From the NCBI GenBank assembly GCA_027422505.1, contig JAPQWV010000051.1:186001-250000 (forward strand): a stretch of 64,000 nucleotides of DNA, given 5' to 3'. The stretch comes from Craterostigma plantagineum (Eukaryota; Streptophyta; Magnoliopsida; Lamiales; Linderniaceae). Both the position numbers and the translations under genes were made by a program. The notes below the pieces were generated by a model. The model was not told where the DNA came from. It worked only from the letters and a program-made list of their open reading frames with translations, and searched no databases. Shown piece after piece: positions 55,437 to 64,000 of the stretch. Position 1 is the first letter of the stretch, and the number at the start of each line of letters is the position of its first letter.

Positions 55437-55955
55437 ATGGTTCAAAACCCTAATAAAATTATGATCTCCATTGTCGTCGCCCTATTCATCGTACTATTTT
55501 GGCCCAACGCAGACGCCCTAACCCCAATTTGTAACCCAGCAACAGACAAAGACCGTTGCTCGAAAATGACCAAAGATGCCCCTACGTGGCCCGAGGCCAT
55601 GACCAATGCAATCAACTATGCTCTAAACGTGGTTAAGGCGGGTAAACCTATCGTGGATGGCATTAGGGGTGAGCTTCCTCCAAATCTCAAGCCATACGAG
55701 GAGGGGATCGTAGGTTTTTGCAACGATAATTACAAAAACATTATTGGTAACCTCAACGATGCCCTAACGTACATTGCAAAAGATCCTAGTGGCTATTTGC
55801 TCGTCACCGCGGTAGAGTCCTCTAGGTTTTCTAGTTGTACTGGGATTATTCGTCAGTATGGTTCCGTGCCTCCATTCGTGGCGAAATACGCGGATAAGAT
55901 TGAAAAGAATGTCAATGTATTGGATATACTTGCTAAGACTAGGCCCAAGGCTTGA
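55437..55955 (+). CDS. Pectin methylesterase/invertase inhibitor family protein (PMEI-4)
   Basis: An intact single-exon gene of 172 codons. I chose the ATG at 55437 because it aligns with PMEI-2's start and gives a clean signal peptide (IMISIVVALFIVLF...ADA). An upstream in-frame extension to 55326 is leader sequence. Four conserved cysteines: ICNPATDKDRC, GFCNDNYK and SSCTGIIR. The C-terminal helix contains SVPPFVAKYADKI. Predicted secreted inhibitor of pectin methylesterase or invertase; target unknown. It belongs to the same tandem group as PMEI-2 and PMEI-3. Confidence 0.9.
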   Translation: MVQNPNKIMISIVVALFIVLFWPNADALTPICNPATDKDRCSKMTKDAPTWPEAMTNAINYALNVVKAGKPIVDGIRGELPPNLKPYEEGIVGFCNDNYKNIIGNLNDALTYIAKDPSGYLLVTAVESSRFSSCTGIIRQYGSVPPFVAKYADKIEKNVNVLDILAKTRPKA

Positions 55956-55999
55956 GAGATCTTATGGTTTATGAAATAAATTGTATCTTCGCTAGGAAA

Positions 56000-56290
56000 T
56001 ATTGAGGTCTATTTGGAAATAAGTATTTAAAATTAAAAAAACGATTTGTTGCCTTCGTTCAAGGTTAACTTTTAGTTGGAGTGGTTTTTCAACATGTATT
56101 ATTAGTTCACAGACTATTTAAGAGGTATCGAATACGAATCCCCCATCCATTTAATAAATTAGACATTTAAGGTATATAAGAAATTAGAATATATTTGAGG
56201 GGCGTGTTGAAAATAAATTATATGAAATTAAAAAGATATTGATCCCTCAATTTAGGTGGAAGTGGTCATTCTACAATGATATCATCGAAT
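56000..56290. repeat. Dispersed repeat Q, copy 2
   Basis: Follows PMEI-4 as copy 1 follows PMEI-2, with shared 'gtgttg-aaataaa-tatat' ends and 'aatcc-catccattta-taaa'. It supports duplication of gene plus 3' flank. Confidence 0.5.
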
Positions 56291-57152
56291 TAACTATTAG
56301 AGCCTGTTTGCTTTCTCATATTAGACCGAATATTAATAATAGTATGTAATGTAGTGTTTGGCTTGTATCTTCCAGCCCGTTATTGTAGACAAGCTCATTA
56401 TTATATCTGAGAGCATGATATAAATAAAGTAGAGTGAATGGGTAAGACTAATTATACTATGTTTAACCTTATCATGTGCCTTTTACTTGGTTTATAACCA
56501 AACGAAGCCTTAGAGTACGTTTGATAGGCCCAATTTTTTACCGAAGCAAGATGGGCAGGACCGGATGGGTAAAGTAGATAAAAGATATTAATTTAAAAAA
56601 GATTTACAAATCAAAATTGCGAATCAACCTCAAATTATGGAAGGCTATAAGACAACATGGTTATTTCACCATTATTTAACATAAAGAAGACTAAAGTGGC
56701 AATAATGACACTACACGGTCAAATGATTTGCACATTTTCTTATCTTCATCTAAGCAAATTAATCTTGTGAACTCTCTTGATTTAAAAACAAATGAGTCAT
56801 TTGAATAGCAAAGACAAACAAAGTTAAGTCCATAACTCCATTAAATTCCCAATTTACTATATTCAGGAATTTGTTGACTAATATTGTATTCTCCGTACGC
56901 CCTTAGCTACACATCCTAAAGGTAGGGGACACTTAGAAGCAGTAATTAGTATTCAAAGATTTACCTAATAGGTCAAACGGGCCATTTATTACATAGCAAC
57001 TGTGTACTTGATTGGTACTACAATGTTCTTTTATCTTACCATTTCATCGAAGTAGGCAAAAGAGCAAACAGTTATCTGTGTCAGAAGAACAAAACCCCAA
57101 GAAAAAAAAAAGAAAAAAAAGAGAACTAGAATCACCATTTGCATGTTATAAG
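56291..57152. other. Gene-free intergenic region and neprosin-gene leader
   Basis: AT-rich. The last ~120 bp lie just upstream of the neprosin ATG and may be its 5' UTR. An A-rich tract is at 57099-57120. Confidence 0.5.
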
Positions 57153-57307
57153 ATGATCCCTAAAATCATCAATAAATTGTCTTTCATATTCTTCTTCTTC
57201 GTCTCATCATCATCAATCTCTTTGAACAATACCAACGAGAAGTTGAAACTCGTCAGAGCCCATCTCATGAGAATCAATAAACCAGCTATCAAGACATTCC
57301 AGGTACT

Positions 57308-57341
<34 letters not shown>

Positions 57342-57915
57342 GTATATATATATTTTTGTTACCTTAATTTAAAGTGAAAACTAGGGTTTTGATCTTGATC
57401 ATCCTTTTTGTTATAGAGTCCCCATGGAGACATTATAGACTGTGTGCCATCACAGAAGCAGCCAGCCTTTGATCACCCTCTATTACAAGGAAAAAAACCA
57501 CTCGTGAGATTCTTGAAATCTCTGTACACACTTATAACAATGAGAACATGAATATATGTTCGAATTATGACGACATCATTTCGTTCTTAAATTCTTAAAT
57601 AGGACCCGCCGACCGAAATCCCGAGTAGCGAGTACGAACCGATGACATCATCAACGGGCAATATTTTCGAAGGAGAAGATAGCACAAAAATTCCATCAAT
57701 TTTGGAGCATGAACAATAATAGCACCTGCCCTAAAGGTACTATTCCCATGAGAAGAACAATGGAAGAAGATGTTCTTAGATCAAGTTCTGTAAAAAGGTT
57801 TGGGCGAAAGATTAGGCACATAAGGAAAGATTCCTCCATTGATGGCCATGAGGTAATAACAATAACTAATCATATCATATTGCAGCCCTAGCCATTAAAC
57901 CCTTGCTCATACAAA

Positions 57916-57969
<54 letters not shown>

Positions 57970-59131
57970 CAGTAGGCTATGTGAATGGCGAGGATTACTA
58001 CGGAGCGAAAGCAAGCATAAACGTTTGGGCGCCGAGAGTTGAGTACCAATACGAATTTAGCTTATCTCAGATATGGGTAATTGCTGGGACTTTCGGCTAT
58101 GATCTTAACACCATTGAAGTAGGTTGGCAGGTATTTATAGCACAGATTATTTCAATGGGGAGATATATTCCATTAGATAATAAAATGATCATATGAAAAT
58201 AGGTTAGCCCAGAGCTTTATGGAGACAACTATCCTAGGTTCTTCACATACTGGACTGTGAGTATTAATCTAATTACTACACACATGCATTTATCCTAAGT
58301 ATGTTCTTGATTATGATTTGCAATGATTATTTCGTAATAATATGCGCAGAGCGATGCCTATCAAACGACGGGATGCTACAATTTGCTATGCTCGGGATTT
58401 GTGCAGACGAGCAATGAGATAGCTTTGGGAGCAGCGATAACGCCATTGTCTTCCTACGACGGTTCTCAGTTCGACATAAGCTTGTTAGTTTGGAAGGTAT
58501 ATACACTTTAAACGGGTTTCTAATAAGTCGACTGAAATGAGATCGTGTGCTCTCACGTGTTAAATTCTGTCGGAGGAATTTAGGGTTTTGAAGAATACAT
58601 ATACATAGATATTAGTGATGATAGTTTACTTTATAAACCGAACTACCAAACAAGCACTGTACTAAAATCATTACTTTCCATTATTTCAGTTAATACATTT
58701 TTTTTTCTTCTGTACCGTATTTGATCACTATATATGTCAATTGTGTCACTTAGGATCCAAAGCATGGAAATTGGTGGCTTGAATTTGGAAAAGGGATCTT
58801 GGTTGGGTATTGGCCTTCTTTTCTATTCAATCATTTATCGAACAGTGCAAATATGGTACAATTTGGGGGTGAAGTTGTAAATATCAGAAGCTTTGGTGCG
58901 CACACGTCGACGCAAATGGGCAGCGGACATTTTGCAGGAGAAGGGTATCGAAGATCGTCTTATTTCAGAAACCTCCAAATCGTTGACTGTAATAACAAAT
59001 TAGTCCCTACGCCGAACCTTCGAGTTTTAGCCGATCACCCCAATTGTTACAACGTGCTCCGAGGTTTTAATGGAGTTTGGGGTAATTATTTATATTACGG
59101 AGGACCAGGAAGAAATTCTATGTGTTCTTGA
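57153..59131 (+). CDS. Neprosin-domain protein, seven exons, one frameshift
   Basis: Exons by splice sites and phase: 57153-57302, 57417-57503, 57603-57852, 57966-58130, 58203-58256, 58350-58496, 58754-59131, all with phase-0 GT/AG junctions. Encodes about 409 residues if the frameshift is disregarded. Signal peptide ([13 protein letters not shown]), then a neprosin activation-peptide region ([35 protein letters not shown]), [11 protein letters not shown], then the neprosin domain ([16 protein letters not shown] ... [12 protein letters not shown] ... YYGGPGRN). Neprosin of pitcher plants is a glutamic peptidase cutting after proline; most plant homologues are untested. Exon 3 is 250 nt, one more than in frame; the shift lies in an A-run at about 57681-57688. 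It may be a sequencing error or recent decay. Confidence 0.85.
57310..57340. repeat. (TA)n microsatellite in neprosin intron 1
   Basis: About 15 TA units immediately after the first splice donor. Confidence 0.9.
57921..57963. repeat. (CT)n microsatellite at neprosin intron 3 acceptor
   Basis: About 21 CT units forming the polypyrimidine tract directly before the CAG acceptor of exon 4. Its length could affect splicing. Confidence 0.9.
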
Positions 59132-61080
59132 TAGGATAATATAATAATAGCGAAACGATCCCTTTGAATATTTCGTAAATTGTTAGTGTTTTCTCTTTCC
59201 CTTAATTTCTATTTCTAGTATGTACCAAAAAAAAATTACTACATGAATTGAAACTACTAGCGTGATTGTTCCTTAGAGATGTTTAAGTCTAAGTTCAAAA
59301 TAAAAACTTATGGGTGGTGTGAGTTGTGACACAACAATTTTCTCTTAATATATTTCCTTCAATATATTAAAATAAGTAAAATTTACAGCCAAAAACGGAT
59401 CCCAAGTATTGGGACAAGGAGACATGAGACATATGATGTCTTGATGCTTCACTTCACATAATGTTGTCCCTTGACTTCTAATATTTGGTCGCCCGTAATT
59501 TCACATGTTATCATCATTTTACCTTATAACACATAAGCACATGGACATACATGTGTTCGTCATCAATAAGCACTGCATATTGCACATGCCATTATTTTAA
59601 AATAAATACAATCGGCTGACATGCACAATCGGTCGATTTTTATTAATTTTAATTTCATTAGGGTAATAAAAATCAATATACTCTATTTTATTTACTTACG
59701 ATTTAGTAATTTTATAAAGCTCAATAGTTATAATGATAGACATACAATACAATCATAGACTTGAGTCATAAGCTCCTCCACACACACACACACATGTTAT
59801 AAATAATTTAATAAAGGACAAACAACAGATTCTGAATTGACCAAATAATTCTCTTCGTAATGATTATTGAAAACATACAGTCAACAAAGCCCACCGTCCC
59901 ATGAACATATATTTATTTATTTTTAATTTTCTTAAGCATGATTGTTTATGAATATAATTTGAAATAGAATAATGCATGTATTTATATTGCGGTGAAAGAT
60001 GCTCAACATGCATGCGTCGCCGTCTAACACAACCAATTTTCCGGTATATCAACAAGTAAATAATATCATAGAGCAACTCCTAAGGTATTATTCTATTTTC
60101 TATATAGAAAATTGATGTAATTTCTGTATTGTGGATTGACGATGGCCTAATTATTCATTATGGATAGTCACCCACAATTTAGTAATAAATTGAACTCAAC
60201 GGTACTATTTTTCGGTATATCGGAAACTTTGTACAACATAAGTAAATATTTTTCGATTTTAGTCGAATATAGGTTCGCGCAATTTATTACATATGATTTC
60301 GGTATTTCGGTTTATCCGTTTACCAATATATTATAAAGGTACTATAACTACGATTGATAAAAAAAAAAAAATTGTATTTACCGTACCGTTTTATTGGTCA
60401 ATCCATTTTAGAAAATTCATGAAAATTTCAACGAAAAAGCATCGGTCCCTTTTATTTTGGTATACCGAAAAATCGCTACTATCATTTTGTAACAAAATTT
60501 CAGAATATATGATCTTGGTATTTCGGTATTTCCGTTGTCTATGAAAGTAAAAAATTATCGTTTAAAGCTTCGGCATCGTAGAATTCCGTATTGCGAAATT
60601 CGGTATACGGTCAAAGTATATAAATACGTAATTTTCCGGTTTTGTTTAATTAAGTGTTAATCCGTTTGCCGAAAATTATTGATACATAAAAATTTTCCAT
60701 TCTAATTTGATCAACAAGGTTGTATTAACTATATTAATCACCATTAAATAATAATAACCAAAAACAAGAATTACCATTACTTATCTCATCAATAATCCTC
60801 ATCCCAATATATGGTCAACTACTTACCCACGTAATTAAGACATTCTTATCTCCAAAAAATCAAATAACAAGCACCCCTTAAGGTCATACTAATTCTTATC
60901 ACTATAATTCAATATTACACCAAAATCCAAGAAATTAAAGAAAAAAAATCCATGCATCTTTATTACCGATACATACACTGTATCTGACCTTTTCAAATCA
61001 CAAGAAAAAAAGAAAGAAACTTTTACGTTAAAAATAAAATAAAATACGGCAATCTACACATAAATACCCAATAACAAACT
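59132..61080. other. Gene-free intergenic region
   Basis: AT-rich. A short (CA)n lies at about 59778-59793. Around 60205-60620 motifs of the type ttcggtatttcggt and cggtataccgaa recur on both strands, which suggests a hAT-like element, but I could not fix ends or a TSD. Confidence 0.45.
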
Positions 61081-61828
61081 AAAAAGCCACTTAAGTACCT
61101 TGTCAGATATATTTTATGGGTAGGTACCCATTTGACTAAAAATTTTACACTTAGGTACCTAATCACCTAAGATTACGAAAATACCCTTATTAAATGATTT
61201 AGAATATCATTTCAGCTTTTTTTTCTCTGCAAAATTCGACCTTCAGCTCGCCGTCGACTATTTCTTCTTGCCGACCAGTTCCTTCTGCTCGTGCCGGCGC
61301 CGGACAATGATCGAAGAGCCTATTGAACGTTGGGTTCTCGATTTTCGGGGTTGATTTTGTCAGGTAAGCTTTTCTTTTGGTTTGGGTTTGGTTAATCGAT
61401 TTTGGGCGTTTGTTCAAGGTTTATCCCAAATTCGGGAGCTCAATGCGATCCAGGAGCTCCATATAAGAGTGGAATGTTAGGATTTGATAATTATTGAGGC
61501 TAATCCATCGAGATTTCGGTTTTCTTTTATGTAACTGTTACGACGTACCATTTCCTATGAATATTACGTACCATTGTATGTTGTTATACCGTACCTAAAA
61601 TACATTATGCGACACAGTCCGATTGGACGTTCTGTAGTATCTTTGTGTATTTATATCACGTACCAAGTAACATGTGTATACGTTACCAAAATGTCCAGTT
61701 ATGCAGTACCAATCTAAACTATATACCGTACCATTTATACAGGTTGCCTAGTATCTGAAAATATGGCGTCTGCAAATTCGTTTGGTGGCGGACTATGAGA
61801 CATTCTTTTTACGATTTATGCACATTTG

Positions 61829-62035
61829 TCGATCATCAACCCTATTCCGACTCACGAGATGAATGCTCAAACAGATGATGGGAATTTCATTCATGACCCG
61901 GACATCCGCGTTCTCCCCGGTCGCCGAAAGACACGAAGGATTCCATCTCAGGTAGATAGAAGATCCAACAAGTGTAAAATATGTGGGAAATACGGACATA
62001 ATCACCGTACTTGTACAGAAGTCGTAACGACGTAG
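61829..62035 (+). pseudogene. Transposase C-terminal zinc-knuckle fragment
   Basis: An open stretch of about 68 codons with a GRRKTRRIPSQ basic stretch followed by CKICGKYGHNHRTC, a CX2CX4HX4C zinc knuckle, and a stop at 62033-62035. This is how many plant Mutator-like transposases end. It starts without a clear ATG, probably as the last exon. The MULE catalytic domain is not visible upstream, so the gene is truncated here. Confidence 0.6.
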
Positions 62036-62194
62036 CGTCCGTATTTTCCATGTATTTTCTTTTTGCTTTCGTCCCATAACTTTTTTCGGTGCTCTTTTGT
62101 ATGGTATTGGCTCATTCTTTTTGTCTAATGATGCCAGTACGTCATTGTTTTGTTCAAATGTGTCAATAGGATATGACTCATTATTTTTGTCTAA

Positions 62195-62980
62195 ATTTGG
62201 TACTGTAATAGACTGCCAGTTTGGTACAGTAAGATATGCACATTTGGTACGGTACTATATGTAAATTTGGTACTGTAATGACTACCAGTTCGGTACAGTA
62301 ATATATGCACTTTTGGTAACGTAATATATGTAAATTTGGTACTGTAATATATGCCAGTTTGGTACAGTAAGATTTCTAAATTTGGTACGGTATTATATGT
62401 AAATTTGGTACTGTAATGAATGCCATTTTGGTACAGTAATATATGCACTTTTGCTAATGTATGCACATTTGGCACCGTAATATATGTAAATTTGTTACTG
62501 TAATACATGCCAGTTTGGTACCATAAGATATGCAAGTTTGGTTCGTTAAGATATGCCTGTTTGGTACTGTAATATATGTCATTTTGGTACCCTACGGCAT
62601 GCATGTTTGGTACCGTAACATATGCCAGTTTGCTAATGTACATTTGGCACCGTAATGGATGTAAATTTTACTGTAATATATGCTAGTTTGGTACCCTAAT
62701 ATACGCAAATTTGGTACTGTAATATATGCCCGTTTGGTACCGTATGATATTCAAAAGTGGTACAGTAATATATGCACATTTGGCACCGTAATATATGCAT
62801 ACGATAAAACAAGAAGGTGCTTCTTATGGGGGTCAAGCCGAGAAGAAAATCAGTGTATCAAGATCTCAATCTGAGATCTTATTTCGGGAAGCATGCATCC
62901 AGGATATTTGGTACTGTAATATATCCCAATTTGGTACGTTAATATACGCAGCCTTGGTACTGTAATATAGGTAATATAGG
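62195..62980. repeat. 23-bp minisatellite (tttggtactgtaatatatg...)
   Basis: Roughly 25 or more units of a 23-bp repeat (consensus tttggtactgtaatatatgc plus 3 bases), with a short break near 62800-62900. Since 23 is not a multiple of 3, one stop-free pass opens all frames: the minus strand shows a spurious 150-codon frame with a 23-residue period. Confidence 0.85.
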
Positions 62981-64000
62981 TACTCTAAGTGTAAGACATA
63001 GGGTACTGTATCCTTTCAGAAGTAGGTACCGTATAAATTAAAGTAAAATTTTGAATTTAAGACTTGGCTATATTCCGTGACAAACGAAGCATTTCAGCAT
63101 GTGTTGATGTGGATAGAGGAATGGTACAATTTCTGACTTTTTTCAGTAATGATTGCACACTTTTCTGACGTTTTTCAGTAATGAGTGGATAGATTTCTGA
63201 CATTTTCTATGTCATGTTTGGACAGATTCTGACATACGAGGTTTTAAATAATAAAAGACAGCTCATATGACATGTCAGTGGCTTTAATAAAATGTTTCAT
63301 GTCATATGTAATTTTGGGTACTGCAACCGTGGCTGCGTTGGTACGCTTTAAACAAAACGACAGGTACCCCTACAAAGATATTTAAGGTACGGTGTCCCTT
63401 ATATATATGATACGTCATACTAGGGTTAGTAATTTTCGGGGTCGATCGAATTACTTTTTCATCTCGAACCACCGTATACCAATAATATATAGTGCTAAAT
63501 ACGTTTCAGATTAAATTCGGTGCATTACGCCCCGCACGCATGAATTAAATCTTAGAATACCATGATTCATTATAGTATAGTGATACAAGCAAGAACATCT
63601 ACAACATAATTTGAATAATGTGGTGAGTGCTACATCTGCGAATTCAGTGCATTAGGCTTTCATATATTTTTTTTTCATTTCGTTATTGTTAGGTATTGCC
63701 AAAATCACGCAGGACAACGCGATTCGATTAGGAATGTACTTATTTTTCGATCGTATAACAAATGGTACGATATACTTTCATATCTGGGTACTGTAAATGT
63801 GTAATTATAGATACGGTAAACCTGCAGGTTATGGTACTATATAGGTAAATGATAAGGTACCTTCTGTAAAACACAAGGTACCTTAGTGTACAACAGATAA
63901 GGTACTTCACGTGCGATATATAAGGTACGGTATATATTTACGTAATGGTACGGTTAACCTGCATATTAAAGTACTCTATATGTAAGCGATACGGTACGGT

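Larger units (their letters stand above)
61084..64000 (+). mobile_element. Mutator-like element, left part (runs past the window)
   Basis: Starts near 'ttaagtaccttgtcagatat' and 'gactaaaaattttacactta', which resembles the MITE end at 3934. It contains a zinc-knuckle transposase tail (61829-62035), a 23-bp minisatellite and, to the window edge, very frequent GGTAC(C/G)GT motifs. A GC-richer piece (61200-61440) ending in a splice-donor-like caggtaagc could be a captured host-gene start. The right end is not in view, so size and TSD are unknown. Confidence 0.5.

Noticed and set aside
62191..62643. 150-codon open frame on the minus strand with 23-residue repeats (YYSTKFTY...)
   Set aside because: It is a by-product of the 23-bp minisatellite. 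A repeat length not divisible by three that lacks stops opens every frame; no start context or homology.
1..64000. CRISPR array, operons, bacterial-type promoters or terminators
   Set aside because: The window is plant nuclear DNA. The tandem repeats here are adjacent units without unique spacers.

Overview
This window is plant nuclear DNA, most likely from a eudicot. The evidence is Ty1/copia retrotransposons with plant-type primer-binding sites, a tRNA-derived SINE, hAT- and Mutator-like non-autonomous elements, intron-containing genes, and plant-only families: LRR receptor-like proteins, pectin methylesterase/invertase inhibitors (PMEI) and a neprosin-domain protein. I cannot name the species. 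Most of the window is repeats and decayed genes. Only two PMEI genes look intact, plus one neprosin gene with a single apparent frameshift.

Layout. 1-9.2 kb: a ~315-bp tandem repeat, a solo LTR with a perfect target-site duplication (TSD), small inverted-repeat elements, a hAT-like element, and 5' scraps of an LRR receptor-like gene. 9.2-15.3 kb: Copia-1, a Tnt1-like element with nearly identical LTRs, whose reverse transcriptase is split by a 997-bp hAT-like insertion. 15.3-36 kb: an array of LRR receptor-like (EIX-type) pseudogene segments. 37-42.3 kb: Copia-2, also very young and inserted into an older LTR-like sequence of opposite orientation. 42.3-45.1 kb: no clear gene, with a truncated LINE-like tail. 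45.3-56 kb: a PMEI cluster (two intact, one frameshifted, one truncated) grown by segmental duplication and invaded by a SINE, hAT-like elements, a second solo LTR and a 1.37-kb terminal-inverted-repeat element. 57.1-59.1 kb: a seven-exon neprosin gene. 61-64 kb: the left part of a Mutator-like element with a zinc-knuckle transposase tail and a 23-bp minisatellite, running off the window.

The main novelty is the 16.4-36.0 kb array. Fourteen segments of one truncated receptor gene alternate strictly in orientation (+ - + - ...), each inner unit ~1.23 kb. Short loops separate them: ~26 bp at the plus-to-minus turns and ~42 bp at the minus-to-plus turns. Units 2-7 and 8-13 form two nearly identical 7.4-kb blocks. 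The outermost units are longer, opposed gene copies that both carry the same MITE. If real, any transcript through it would fold into long hairpins and the locus could feed small-RNA control of receptor genes. It could also be an assembly or chimeric-read artefact: many differences between the 7.4-kb blocks are homopolymer-length changes.

That homopolymer pattern also bears on the single-base frameshifts in Copia-1, Copia-2, one PMEI and the neprosin gene. Some of these may be residual sequencing errors rather than true mutations.
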